Source: Microcaldota archaeon (lineage in GTDB: Archaea > Micrarchaeota > Micrarchaeia > Micrarchaeales > CABMGC01). Taken from it: a stretch of DNA of 64,000 bases. The notes beneath the pieces were generated by a model. The model saw only the letters and a list, made by a program, of their open reading frames with translations. It ran no database searches and had not been told where the DNA came from. The translations under genes were made by a program, and so were the position numbers. The stretch is from assembly GCA_021802765.1 (NCBI GenBank), contig JAJZRI010000001.1:124001-188000 (forward strand), given 5' to 3'. Positions 45,967-56,159 of this stretch are shown here, piece after piece; position 1 is the first letter of the stretch; each line of letters starts with the position of its first letter.

Positions 45967-46791
45967 ATGAATAGGAGCCCTGCCGTTGCCGGAATTTTCT
46001 ATCCGAAGAATAAGGATGTCTTGAAAAGGGACGTTGGCAGGTTCATCTCTGAGGCGAAGGTGAGCGATGAAGTTTCAAGCGCAGTCTCATACGTTGCTCC
46101 TCACGCCGGATATAAATATTCAGGAGCGGTTGCTGGGTTTACTTACAAGGCACTTGGAATGAACGGCGCGCTTGGCAGGGTTGATACCTTTGTGATCATA
46201 GGCCCGAACCATACGGGCATGGGCTATCCGGTCTCGATTTCCGGCGCTGACTGGGACATGCCGTTTGGAATCGTTAAAAATGACATTGAGCTTTCAGGGG
46301 AGATAGCTTCGCATGACGGCATGGCAATCGACGAGGATGCGCACACGATGGAGCATTCCATAGAAGTGCAGCTGCCATTCCTGCATGAGGTGGTTAGCAG
46401 CCCGCAGTGCTGTTTCATATGCATGGGAGACCAGTCGATCGAGTATTGCAGGATGCTGGAATCGGCGATATCCAAGAGTGCAAAGCGTATTGGAAGAAGG
46501 ATAATCATCATTGCAAGCTCTGACATGAACCATTACGAATCGGCAGAAGAGGCGCGAAAGAAGGACCTTGCGGCGTTGGATGAGATTGCCGCGCTTAGGC
46601 CGGAAAAGTTCCATGAAAGCATAATCAAATCAGGAGACAGTGCGTGCGGATTTGGACCGATCACTGTGTCAGCAATGTTCGCAAAGGTCAATGGCGCCAA
46701 GTCCGGAAGAGTATTGAAGTATTCAAATTCCGGAGACATCACCGGGGACTATGAATCCGTAGTGGCCTATCCGAGCATCGCATTCGTGTAA
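45967..46791 (+). CDS. MEMO1-family protein
   Basis: RSPAVAGIFYPKN, YVAPHAGYKYSGAVAGFTYKAL, IIGPNHTGMG; start set at ATG 45967. Confidence 0.93.
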   Translation: MNRSPAVAGIFYPKNKDVLKRDVGRFISEAKVSDEVSSAVSYVAPHAGYKYSGAVAGFTYKALGMNGALGRVDTFVIIGPNHTGMGYPVSISGADWDMPFGIVKNDIELSGEIASHDGMAIDEDAHTMEHSIEVQLPFLHEVVSSPQCCFICMGDQSIEYCRMLESAISKSAKRIGRRIIIIASSDMNHYESAEEARKKDLAALDEIAALRPEKFHESIIKSGDSACGFGPITVSAMFAKVNGAKSGRVLKYSNSGDITGDYESVVAYPSIAFV

Positions 46792-46794
46792 GGA

Positions 46795-48012
46795 TCAGGC
46801 AAGCTTGCTTATCATTTTCCGATACTTCTCTATCATGAGATCTTCGGTGAACCTGGCGTGTATTTTTGCCGATGCCCTTGCGCCTGCTGCCCTGAGCTCC
46901 TTGCTCTCGTAAAGAGCGATTATCTTCCTCCTAAGCTCCTCAACATTGTGCGGGTCGAATGATGCTATGCGGCCGAGCCCTTCCCCTTTAAGGTCATCGA
47001 CGTAGGCATTGGAGGATAATATCATTGGCAATGAGTGCGCCGCAGCTTCAAGTATTGTCAGGCTGAATCCTTCCCAGAACGAAGGCAGTACAAATAGGCT
47101 GGATATGTCGTAGGTGGTACTTACATCATCATCCTTTGCCCCTCCGCCAAATATTATCCTTTTGTCGCCTTCGGCAAGTTTGCGATAGTTTTGGAGGGAT
47201 GGTCCGTCACCTACGAGAAGCAAGCGCAGATTATCTCCCAAGGCTCCTTTGAATGCCCGTATCAGGGTGCTGACGTTCTTTTGCCTGTCGAACATCCTGC
47301 CGATGTACAGGATCACGAAGTCTCCTGGCTTTATCGCATATTTTTCCCTTAGGGCAGATATCTTTTTTGGATTCTTCTCTACTTTTATGTCAAGCCCGTT
47401 CTGTATCAGCGCCACCTTGTCGGTGAAATCGCACATCCTGCCGAGCTGGTCGTGGTTTAAAGCCACATTAATGTCATAGAAATTGAAGAACTTGCCCTTC
47501 TTTCCAGCAACGCTAAGAGAGTCTAGCCCTGTGCCAACAGTAAGAGGAATCCCTTCCTTCGAGAAATAGCTATTTATTCCGGTAGATACGCTTCCGTGGT
47601 CTATGTAGATTGCCTTGAACTTCAAGCCCCTCTTCCTTAGGAATGAGAGGAGGTTTATGTCCTGTATCGAATTTGATATGATTACATCTGGTGAAATCTC
47701 CCTCACCTTCCTGAATATGCTCTCCTTTTCAAGATCGGACATCCTGCTGACCACGAAGAGATTGTACGCAAGCCTTGGCAGCCACATCTCGCTAAGCCTG
47801 CTCCTTCTAATAGAGAGCCCCATGCGCTTGCTTCGCTCTATGAATATGGGATTCTTCATGCCCTTTGAGTATGCGGTCTCGTATCCAAGGTAATAGGTCT
47901 TGAAGGCATCGCCTAGCTTCTTGTTTAGCACGGCAGCCATCCTTGCCTGGCCACCGAAGGCATTGAATTTTGAGCCCAGATCTATAATCAATACTTTTGT
48001 AGGCATCTTCAC
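46795..48012 (-). CDS. GT4-like glycosyltransferase
   Basis: LYIGRMFDRQKNVSTLIRAF, LFVLPSFWEGFSLTILEAAAHSLPMI. Confidence 0.92.
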   Translation of the reverse strand: MKMPTKVLIIDLGSKFNAFGGQARMAAVLNKKLGDAFKTYYLGYETAYSKGMKNPIFIERSKRMGLSIRRSRLSEMWLPRLAYNLFVVSRMSDLEKESIFRKVREISPDVIISNSIQDINLLSFLRKRGLKFKAIYIDHGSVSTGINSYFSKEGIPLTVGTGLDSLSVAGKKGKFFNFYDINVALNHDQLGRMCDFTDKVALIQNGLDIKVEKNPKKISALREKYAIKPGDFVILYIGRMFDRQKNVSTLIRAFKGALGDNLRLLLVGDGPSLQNYRKLAEGDKRIIFGGGAKDDDVSTTYDISSLFVLPSFWEGFSLTILEAAAHSLPMILSSNAYVDDLKGEGLGRIASFDPHNVEELRRKIIALYESKELRAAGARASAKIHARFTEDLMIEKYRKMISKLA

Positions 48013-49478
48013 TTACCCTTTCTAGAACCCATATATCCAAGAATCAATCCCTTAACCTTAGTCACATGCATCGCCGATGGCATGCTTATTGCGTGCTTGG
48101 GATAGAATCCGAATATTCCGTGCCTTAGGTGGTCACCGCTTTTTGCTCCTTCGGGCTTCATGAAGTTGCTCGATGGAGAATAATTGAAGAGATCAAGAGT
48201 ATATCCCTTTGCGGCCTCTATGAATAGGTCTGGGACTATGAACTTGTCCGTCTTTCCATAATATGAATGCCCATCAATTATATCAACTATGAGCGGATTG
48301 CCGTCCTCTGTCTTGAGCTTCTTGAGATCGCTTATCAGTCGTGCCTTGACCTTTGCCTTTTCTTTGGCGCTCACCGTGGGATTCGAGAAGCGGGAATCAT
48401 TTATCCAAATGGTAGATACTGGCTCATTTGCAATCGCTGCAAATGCAACAGTCTTTGACATATCAAGGTCGAACAAGTGCATCCTAACGTATTCGCCTGA
48501 TCCGGATCCCGAAAATGCAGAACCGAGCACCTTGAACGTGGCGCTCTTTACCTGGTGCGGCATCTTGTCGTAGACTCTTCTTAGTTTTGTCTTTAGGAGC
48601 TTCTCCCTCACGCCGTAAGAGAGGCTCTTGCCGCCTCTGTTTAGAGACTTAAGGAACGATTCTTTGAAGTGCTCATAGCCGTGATTTACCATCCATGAGT
48701 TTATCAGGAATTTTGACTTTATAGGCTGCATGCCGTGGTCCGATACGAGCACCATCATTGCGCCTTCAGACTCCGCCTTCTTTGCAATCTTGTTAACGAA
48801 TGCGCCAATCTCTCTGTATATTGGCAGCACGTAGCTGTTGCGCTTTTTGTTGCCCATTGCAAAATGCTGCAGCCTGTCCGTCTCTGTGAAGCAGACATAT
48901 ACGAATGAATAATCGTGCTTTGACATCATATCCTCGGCTATCGAAACGCGGGTCCTTACGCTCTTTACAAATATGCCGACTGCAGTCTCAAGGCTCATCT
49001 TTCCTGCCTTGATCTCCGGCTCTATGTCAGGTTCTCCCTTGAAGTTGTATTTCTTCATCAATCGTTCAAGTTCCGGGCTGTTAGTCTTTGCAGGGAGAGG
49101 AAAACCGGTTAGGACATCTATGTTGTCATATTCAGGAAGGCGTATGTCAGTTGCAGGAGTTATCACAAGGCACCTGTTTCCGGATTCGGCTATCTGCCTC
49201 CAGAAAGGATATACCTCTGTAGAATCATAGTAAACGATGTCCGGGGTATAATCCTTTTTCATCATGAAGAAATCGGGAACTCCGTGTTCGCCGGGTTTTA
49301 GCCCAGTATATATGCTGGGCCATGCAGGACCGGTCATTGGGGGAAGTGTTGATTCCATGTCCATCAAAGTCCCTTCTTTGAGCATCTTGTTGAAGGTCTC
49401 CATCCCCTTCTCGTTGCGCAGCTCCTTGAGTATCCACAGCGGAACGGAGTCCATGCCTATCATATATACCTTCTTCAT
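48009..49478 (-). CDS. type I phosphodiesterase/nucleotide pyrophosphatase (alkaline phosphatase superfamily)
   Basis: MIGMDSVP, LPPMTGPAWPSIYTGLKPGEHGV, VLVSDHGMQPIKSKF. Confidence 0.88.
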   Translation of the reverse strand: MKKVYMIGMDSVPLWILKELRNEKGMETFNKMLKEGTLMDMESTLPPMTGPAWPSIYTGLKPGEHGVPDFFMMKKDYTPDIVYYDSTEVYPFWRQIAESGNRCLVITPATDIRLPEYDNIDVLTGFPLPAKTNSPELERLMKKYNFKGEPDIEPEIKAGKMSLETAVGIFVKSVRTRVSIAEDMMSKHDYSFVYVCFTETDRLQHFAMGNKKRNSYVLPIYREIGAFVNKIAKKAESEGAMMVLVSDHGMQPIKSKFLINSWMVNHGYEHFKESFLKSLNRGGKSLSYGVREKLLKTKLRRVYDKMPHQVKSATFKVLGSAFSGSGSGEYVRMHLFDLDMSKTVAFAAIANEPVSTIWINDSRFSNPTVSAKEKAKVKARLISDLKKLKTEDGNPLIVDIIDGHSYYGKTDKFIVPDLFIEAAKGYTLDLFNYSPSSNFMKPEGAKSGDHLRHGIFGFYPKHAISMPSAMHVTKVKGLILGYMGSRKGK

Positions 49479-49482
49479 GCGT

Positions 49483-50721
49483 CTACCTCTTTCCTACAGA
49501 ATTTATTATCCCTATTCCTGAGAACTTGTCTCCCTGATAAATAACGAACCTGCCAAGCTCCCTTGATGAAGTGAATGGTTCTGCTGGAATATCTCTGTCC
49601 AATTTTATATCGACAATTGCGGCATTGAGCTGCTGCGCACTCCTTGGACCAATTTCAAAACCGGTAGTGGTGTCTATTAGCTTGTTTATGCCGACTTTTC
49701 CAGAGAGCTCGATGCCATTGAACTTTATCCTTACTTGGCCTTTGATCTTCTTTACTATGAAGACAAGCGCGCCTATGTTTCTGGTGTTTTTTGCGCCTTT
49801 GAAGGCCGCATCGTACACTACGCTTCCTTTCGAATCACCCGTTACCTGCCTGGCAAGTTTTATTGCAACATTTTCAGATACATTTGCTGTCTTCTTCTTG
49901 ACCCCTTTGACGAAAAGCGCAGCCACTTTTGAATTAAAATTTATAGGGAGAACTTTTATCTTGCCGCCGACCTTTATTGTTCCACTTGCTACGCTACCTA
50001 TGAGAAGCGAGTCTTGCTCGTGGGGCATGCTTCCCTGAAGTATTACGCGCATGTTTCCATCAGAAGAATCACCAGCCTTCTTCTTTGCCATTTCACGCAT
50101 TAGTTCTAGGAGAGGTTTTCCTTTGTACCAGTGCATATTTGGGGATTTCTTTGATAGATTCTCAGACCCATACGCAGATATTGGCACGAAATGCACCGAT
50201 CTACTCTCGACACCTATCTTTTCAAGAAATTCGCTCAGCTCCTTTCGTATTCTTTCGAATCTGTCCTTGCTATAACCAACAGTGTCCATTTTATTAACAG
50301 CAACTATGAGCTTGTCTATGCCCAGCATCCTAGAAAGATAGATGTGCCTTTTGGTCTGTGGCCTTATCCCTTCATCCTTATTTGCAGATACTATAAGAAG
50401 GGCGAATTTTGCGTATGAAGCTCCGCTTATCATGTTCTTTATCAGCTCCTCGTGGCCAGGGACATCTATGAATTCGAAAGCTGAGTCACGATATTTTACT
50501 TGTGCTCTTGATGTGTCTATAGTAAGGCCGCCCTTGCGCTCTTCTGAGAAGCTGTCAAGTATGAATCCTGGTTCGAATTTTCTCCCGAGTTTCTTACTCT
50601 GACTCTTTGCTTCTGCAATGCGCTCTTCGGATACAGATCTGGTAGTTATGAGCATGCTTCCTATTAAGGTGGACTTGCCATGGTCTTTATGACCTAGAAG
50701 AGTTACTCTATTTATTATCAT
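49483..50721 (-). CDS. cysN: sulfate adenylyltransferase large subunit-like GTPase (CysN-like)
   Basis: GHKDHGKSTLIGSML, DVPGHEELIKNMISGAS, NKMD; adjacent to CysD. Confidence 0.82.
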   Translation of the reverse strand: MIINRVTLLGHKDHGKSTLIGSMLITTRSVSEERIAEAKSQSKKLGRKFEPGFILDSFSEERKGGLTIDTSRAQVKYRDSAFEFIDVPGHEELIKNMISGASYAKFALLIVSANKDEGIRPQTKRHIYLSRMLGIDKLIVAVNKMDTVGYSKDRFERIRKELSEFLEKIGVESRSVHFVPISAYGSENLSKKSPNMHWYKGKPLLELMREMAKKKAGDSSDGNMRVILQGSMPHEQDSLLIGSVASGTIKVGGKIKVLPINFNSKVAALFVKGVKKKTANVSENVAIKLARQVTGDSKGSVVYDAAFKGAKNTRNIGALVFIVKKIKGQVRIKFNGIELSGKVGINKLIDTTTGFEIGPRSAQQLNAAIVDIKLDRDIPAEPFTSSRELGRFVIYQGDKFSGIGIINSVGKR

Positions 50722-50727
50722 AGACCT

Positions 50728-51516
50728 TCACATGTAGCCAAGTGCCCTTAATTTCTGCATTACGTATTCTTTTTCTTTATCTTGATCTCGCCCGGATCTC
50801 TCTTCTATTCCAGTAGTCTCAAGCTCCTTTATTATGTCGTCTACGTTCCTAGCACCAGACTTGATAGCAGTAGTGCAGTGGGTGCAACCAAGGCTCCTGT
50901 ACCTTAAGCCGTTCCTTGAGAAGTAAAGCGGATTGATTGGCACCTTGTTCTTCTTTATGTACTGCCAGATGTCTATCTCGTTGAAATCGAGCAGCGGGTG
51001 TATCCTTACGTGACCTTTGGAGTCAAGGCTTGACGAGTAATCATTCCACATCTCTGCAGGTTGATTCTTGTAGTTCCACTTGAAGTTCCTGTCCCTCGGG
51101 GAGACGTATCTCTCTTTGGCGCGTATTCCATGCTCATCCCTCCTTATAGAGACTATAAGCGCATCAAAACCATACTTCTCCATTACTTTCTTAAGTGCTA
51201 TTGACTTGTTTGCTCCGCAACAGGCGGCTCCGGATAGATCAGGCTTGACTTCGCTATCTACAACCATAAGGTCAAGCTTCCACTTCCTTGCAAGATCCTC
51301 CCTGAATTTGTACGTCTCTGGAAAATCAATGCCGTTGTCAATATGGATGACAGGAAATGGCACCTTGCCAAGAAACGCCTTTCTTGCTATCGCAAGCATT
51401 GTGGTGCTGTCCTTTCCCATGCTCCATAGAGCTGCGACGTTCTTGAACTTTGATTTTGCCTCCCTTATTACGAATATGCTCCTTTCTTCCAGCTCGTTTA
51501 TATCTTGTTTTATCAT
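50728..51516 (-). CDS. cysD: sulfate adenylyltransferase small subunit-like (CysD/PAPS reductase family)
   Basis: ALWSMGKDSTTML, ISIRRDEHGIRAKERYVSPRDRNFKWNYKNQPAEMWNDY, RSLGCTHCT. Confidence 0.88.
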   Translation of the reverse strand: MIKQDINELEERSIFVIREAKSKFKNVAALWSMGKDSTTMLAIARKAFLGKVPFPVIHIDNGIDFPETYKFREDLARKWKLDLMVVDSEVKPDLSGAACCGANKSIALKKVMEKYGFDALIVSIRRDEHGIRAKERYVSPRDRNFKWNYKNQPAEMWNDYSSSLDSKGHVRIHPLLDFNEIDIWQYIKKNKVPINPLYFSRNGLRYRSLGCTHCTTAIKSGARNVDDIIKELETTGIEERSGRDQDKEKEYVMQKLRALGYM

Positions 51517-51520
51517 GCAA

Positions 51521-51811
51521 TCACTTGTTCAGATTAAGAAGCCCCTTTAGGTATATGGTTGCGCCTCTGAGCTTCTTTCCGTCCTTCTTTATCAACGGTA
51601 CCTTGTATATCTGCTTTGACTTTCCGTCATAGAGCGCCACGTATGAATCTCTTAGGTCGTCAAGCTTCCTTAGCTTGTTCTCCCTTTCAAAGACCACCTT
51701 ATAATACTTTATACCGCTTCCCTTAAGAGACTTGGAGAACTTTTCCCAGTTCTTAGCCTGCGGGTCATTCCAGAGCTCTTCGACTACTTCCTTGATCTTT
51801 CCTGATGCCAT
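51521..51811 (-). CDS. uncharacterised small basic protein in cysDN operon
   Basis: start chosen at MASGKIKEVVEELW; tightly packed with cysD and RHH gene. Confidence 0.6.
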   Translation of the reverse strand: MASGKIKEVVEELWNDPQAKNWEKFSKSLKGSGIKYYKVVFERENKLRKLDDLRDSYVALYDGKSKQIYKVPLIKKDGKKLRGATIYLKGLLNLNK

Positions 51812-51815
51812 AATA

Positions 51816-52043
51816 TCACTCCAAGTATCCAAGAGCCTTGAGCTTGCTGACCACCGCACCTGCCTCCTTGTTTCCCTTCTGCTTTGCTGTGGTTATGTCT
51901 GCGAACGTCTCCCTGAGTATGTAAGTCGCATAATCTGATACCGAGGAGAATCCTGTGTCCTCTATCCTATCCTGCAGCTTCTCGAAGAGCTTCGTAGGTA
52001 TGGTTATCGTTGTGTACTTCCTCTTTTCTCCCTGTTTTTTCAT
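51816..52043 (-). CDS. ribbon-helix-helix protein
   Basis: YTTITIPTKLFEKLQDRIEDTGFSSVSDYATYILRE. Confidence 0.85.
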   Translation of the reverse strand: MKKQGEKRKYTTITIPTKLFEKLQDRIEDTGFSSVSDYATYILRETFADITTAKQKGNKEAGAVVSKLKALGYLE

Positions 52044-52152
52044 AGCCTCACGTGTATTGTAATGTTATAACATTATGCAACAAGATATATAAGGCCTCCT
52101 GTGCGCTTCGGGAAGGCGTTTTTGTAGTTATAAAAAGGTATAAATAGGCTGT

Positions 52153-53865
52153 TTGGGTATTATCGTTGTAATTGGTGCTAGGTTGAAGATACTGCAGATG
52201 GATGTTAACAACATAACGTATGAGCCAATAGCCCCGGAGGCAAGCATCTATGAGGATGCAAGGAAAGAGAAGGTCTCCCTGGACAACGTGCTCGTTATAT
52301 TTGTTAGCGTGGAAAAGGGAGATACGCTCCTTACTGCAGAGCACGCCGCAAAGGAAACAGACGAATTCATGAAGAAGCTCGCAAGGAGCACTGTACTTGT
52401 ATATCCATTCGCACATCTAAGCAACAACCTTGAGGCGCCAAATGAAGCAATGAAGGTGCTTAGCCACTTGTGCAAGAGCATCTCTAAGGATTACGAGGTT
52501 AAAAGGGCCCCGTTTGGATGGACCAAGAAGATGAGCGTCGACGTGAAAGGGCACCCTCTTGCAGAGCAGTCGAGAAGCTATAGCGCAGACGAACCGCAGA
52601 AGGTATACAAGAAGGTAAAGCCTGTTGAGGTAAACACCGCAATAGTGCGAAAGAGCGACTGGTCAGGGCTCCCTGATGCAGACCACAGGAGCATCGGAGA
52701 GAAACTTGACCTTTTTAGCTTCCAGGAGGTGTCCCCGTCAATGGTCTATTGGCACCCTAACGGAAGCATAGTCTACAGGAAGCTTGTTGACTTCATGCGG
52801 GAGCTTGAGGGCAAGTACGGTTTTGAGGAGACTAGCACTCCGGCGATATCTAACGTCGCATTATGGCATGTTAGCGGGCACTATGACCACTACAAGGATA
52901 ACATGTTCATGTTTGAGAACGACATGGGGCATTTGGGCCTCAAGCCAATGAACTGCCCGTCCACAATACTCATATTCAAGTCGAAGAAATGGAGTTATAG
53001 GGAGCTGCCATTTCGCACGGCAACTTTTGACAGGCTTTATAGGAAGGAGGTAAGCGGCGCGCTCACGGGCTTATTCAGGGTGATGGAACTGACCCAGGAC
53101 GACGGCCATATCTTCCTTGCGGAAGAGCAGCTGGAGGAGGAGGTGGAGAAATGCCTGCAGTTCGTAAAGGAGACCTATTCGACATTTGGAATGCGATTTG
53201 TAGCCAAGTTATCCACGATGCCAGACGACCACATGGGCGATGATGCATTGTGGGAGAGGGCAACTGGCCACCTTAAGTCCGCACTTGAGAAGACAGGCAT
53301 GACGTATGAGATAAAGGAGAAGGAAGGGGCGTTCTACGGGCCGAAGATAGACTTTGATGTTTATGATTCAATGAACAGGGCATGGCAGTGCGCTACGCTT
53401 CAAATAGACTACCAGCAGCCGCTCAAGTTTGGTTTGGAGTACACTGGAGAAGATGGCAGGCAGCACACCCCGGTAATGATACACCGCGCAGTGCTTGGCT
53501 CGCTGGAGAGATTCACCGCGATACTTGTGGAGCACTTCAAGGGCAAGTTCCCAGTGTGGATTGCGCCGACGCAGGTTATTGTGCTATCCATATCAGAACA
53601 GGTCAGCGGTTATGCGGAGGAGGTATATAAGAGGCTCAAGGAGGGCGGATTCAGAGCTGCAGTAGACATATCAGGAAGGACATTGCAATACAAGATAAGG
53701 GATGCGAAGCTCAAGGAGATCCCTTACACGGTAATACTTGGAAAGAATGAGGCTGAAGCGAAAACAGTTTCAATAAGGATGCGCGATGGATCCCAGAAGA
53801 ACGGAATGTCGCTTGATGAACTTGTGTCGCAGCTCAATGACGAGATAAAGGGGAGGAAACTCTAA
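52153..53865 (+). CDS. thrS: threonyl-tRNA synthetase (archaeal type)
   Basis: N-terminal DTD-like editing domain, LWHVSGHYDHYKDNMF, LKPMNCPSTILIF, anticodon-binding C-term; start may be downstream (TTG 52183 or ATG 52198). Confidence 0.95.
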   Translation: MGIIVVIGARLKILQMDVNNITYEPIAPEASIYEDARKEKVSLDNVLVIFVSVEKGDTLLTAEHAAKETDEFMKKLARSTVLVYPFAHLSNNLEAPNEAMKVLSHLCKSISKDYEVKRAPFGWTKKMSVDVKGHPLAEQSRSYSADEPQKVYKKVKPVEVNTAIVRKSDWSGLPDADHRSIGEKLDLFSFQEVSPSMVYWHPNGSIVYRKLVDFMRELEGKYGFEETSTPAISNVALWHVSGHYDHYKDNMFMFENDMGHLGLKPMNCPSTILIFKSKKWSYRELPFRTATFDRLYRKEVSGALTGLFRVMELTQDDGHIFLAEEQLEEEVEKCLQFVKETYSTFGMRFVAKLSTMPDDHMGDDALWERATGHLKSALEKTGMTYEIKEKEGAFYGPKIDFDVYDSMNRAWQCATLQIDYQQPLKFGLEYTGEDGRQHTPVMIHRAVLGSLERFTAILVEHFKGKFPVWIAPTQVIVLSISEQVSGYAEEVYKRLKEGGFRAAVDISGRTLQYKIRDAKLKEIPYTVILGKNEAEAKTVSIRMRDGSQKNGMSLDELVSQLNDEIKGRKL

Positions 53866-53882
53866 TTCAGGGCGGCTTTTTC

Positions 53883-54395
53883 TTAGATTATGAACTTGTT
53901 TAGGCGGACTAGGGTCTTTATCGCGACCTTCTTGCTATCTGGCCCATGATATCTCCTGTCTAGATACATTATAATCTTGGGCTCTATCTTTATGAAGAGC
54001 CCGCCTTCGTTCTTTATCATCTGCGCGCCGCTTGGGTCGAAGTAGTCTATATTGTCCCCTACTATCTTCTTTGTCCTTGCCGAATAGAGGTTGTCAATCT
54101 CATTGTCCGGCACAAAGCTGGCATCTCCGGCAAGCTGTATGCCAACCTGCAGCCCGCCGGATGCTTCAAGGGGCATAACTATGACTAGGGATACCTTCTT
54201 GTTCGACTTTATGTCCCGCACATGCCTGCTCCTTGATGAGGAGAGTATGTAGAAGTTGAATTTGTCATCGTGGGTGAAGTACACCGGCGTGCCCCATACG
54301 CCGTCCTTGCTCATTGTCGAGAGTACGGCTATTGGAGTGGAATTGAGGCACGAAATGACGTGCTTTGCAACCTCGAACTCTTCCGAGAACGCCAT
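53883..54395 (-). CDS. pyridoxamine 5'-phosphate oxidase-like FMN-binding protein
   Basis: TPIAVLSTMSKDGVWGTPVYFTHDDKFNFYILSSSRSRHVRDI. Confidence 0.82.
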   Translation of the reverse strand: MAFSEEFEVAKHVISCLNSTPIAVLSTMSKDGVWGTPVYFTHDDKFNFYILSSSRSRHVRDIKSNKKVSLVIVMPLEASGGLQVGIQLAGDASFVPDNEIDNLYSARTKKIVGDNIDYFDPSGAQMIKNEGGLFIKIEPKIIMYLDRRYHGPDSKKVAIKTLVRLNKFII

Positions 54396-54413
54396 CCATC
54401 TACCACCAATCCA

Positions 54414-55844
54414 TTAGGCGATCTTGCCCTGCTCCTTTGTGTAAAGGAGTATGTCATGGAACTTCCTTGTCAGGGGGTTTGCCTTTATTCCATACACCGC
54501 TTTTATGTTCTTCTGAAGCGCAAGCTCGACTAGCCTTTGGGTTATCACTCCGTCAAGCACAACCGCATAAACTCCGTTTGAGTAGTCCATCTCGGAGAGG
54601 AGTTCCCTTATTGGCATCTCCTTTATGACATTGCCTGCGGAATCGTAAAGCCTGCTTCTAAGAGTGCCTGATAGCTCGTCAAGACTGCTTGAGAGCTGGG
54701 CGAGAACCTGCGCCTGGAGCACCGGATCAGAAGTCTTCTCCTCCTTTCCAAGCTTTGATGCCGGCTCGTAGCTTACAGTATCAAGGCCCTTTGGCGATTC
54801 TGGCTCGTCTGCCGCAAGCTGGGATGCAAGCGATCCTGATGGCCTTGCAGGCTGAGGCTCTGTTACCCTAGGCGAAGACCTCTGCTCCGCTCTTGCGCTC
54901 TGGGTCTGCGCCTGTGCCGGAGCTGCAGTGGCTCTGTAGTTTGAGGACTGGCTGCTCCTTGCAGCCCCTCTCTCCTGGAACCTGCCTGCGTTAGGGCCTC
55001 CTCCGCTTGTTCCAAGACCCTTGTACTGGTCTACAGGAACGCGCGTCCTAAGCGCCTTTATTATCTCCTTTCTTGTGAGATCCTCAACCTCCTTGCCGTC
55101 AGGGGCCTTGGCTATGAAGTCCACCTCTGCCACATTGAGTATTGATCTTGCAATCATGTCGCCTCCGCGGTCTCCGTCCAGGAAGAGCGTTGCGTCCTTC
55201 TGGCTTATGAGGTCGACTATCGACTTTGGTATGTTGGCTGCTGCGCCTCCTACCGCTATGGCATTGTTTATGTCGTTCCTAAGCAGGTTGAGCACGTCAG
55301 CTCTTCCCTCAACGATTATTACTTCTTCAGAGGTTGCCACTCCTGGCCCGGCCGCAAGCTTCTCAGGACCGAATTCGGTTATGTCGCTTGCCTTGACATC
55401 GGCCTGGACCATCTCCGAGATCTCCTTGCTGTCCGGGATCTCTGTGTCAAGAAGCTTCTTGAGAAGCTCCTTTGCCCTTGTAAGTATCTTCCTCCTCTTG
55501 TCGGATCTTGTATCCTCCACCTTCTCTACGGAGAACTGCGCCTCGTAAGGCCCTACCCTGTCCACAGATTCCACTGCGGCTGCGAGTATGCATGTCTCTA
55601 TCCTGTCGAGAGATGCGGGAAGATGCAGTCTTCCGAAGGTCTTGTTGGAGCTCTGCTGAACGTCTATCTCTATCCTTCCGATCTTTCCGTTCTTTTGCAG
55701 CTCCCTTAGGTCAAGCTCGTTTCCAAGCAGGCCTTCCGTCTGTCCAAAGACAGCGCCGATTATGTCCGGCTTGTCTACCACTCCGTCTATGTTGAACTTT
55801 GCCTCAACCATGTATTTTACTATTTCAAGATAAGTCTTTGCCAT
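54414..55844 (-). CDS. dnaG: archaeal DnaG-like primase
   Basis: Toprim EEVIIVEGRADVLNLLR, DATLFLDGDRGGDMIARSIL. Confidence 0.95.
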   Translation of the reverse strand: MAKTYLEIVKYMVEAKFNIDGVVDKPDIIGAVFGQTEGLLGNELDLRELQKNGKIGRIEIDVQQSSNKTFGRLHLPASLDRIETCILAAAVESVDRVGPYEAQFSVEKVEDTRSDKRRKILTRAKELLKKLLDTEIPDSKEISEMVQADVKASDITEFGPEKLAAGPGVATSEEVIIVEGRADVLNLLRNDINNAIAVGGAAANIPKSIVDLISQKDATLFLDGDRGGDMIARSILNVAEVDFIAKAPDGKEVEDLTRKEIIKALRTRVPVDQYKGLGTSGGGPNAGRFQERGAARSSQSSNYRATAAPAQAQTQSARAEQRSSPRVTEPQPARPSGSLASQLAADEPESPKGLDTVSYEPASKLGKEEKTSDPVLQAQVLAQLSSSLDELSGTLRSRLYDSAGNVIKEMPIRELLSEMDYSNGVYAVVLDGVITQRLVELALQKNIKAVYGIKANPLTRKFHDILLYTKEQGKIA

Positions 55845-56159
55845 ACTATCTCCATTTTGTTTGTTTTTTTTGTTTTTATTTTAGAAACAGGTCCTGGCAT
55901 GCGCTCTGCCAAAAATGATATCCGCATACTGTCCATCTGTTGATCCGCTTAACTTGGGCAATCCTATTGGATTAGACCAAAGCACGGCCGTGACCATGTG
56001 CTCCGACGTTGATACTTTGATTAGTATGATATACCATTTCCTGCACCGTTTGCCATTACTTATTTCTAATATTATATTAGATAATAAGGTTAATAACTCT
56101 TATTATGGGGCTTGATTTTTGACGCTTTTTGCTTCTATATGCACCTGGAACGGGCACTT

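Noticed and set aside
55845-56159. Intergenic region upstream of dnaG as an RNA gene or small ORF (e.g. 38-aa minus-strand MVTAVLWSNPIGLPKL...)
   Set aside because: A palindrome CACGGCCGTG and a short open frame are present but no convincing RNA boxes, SD or family signal
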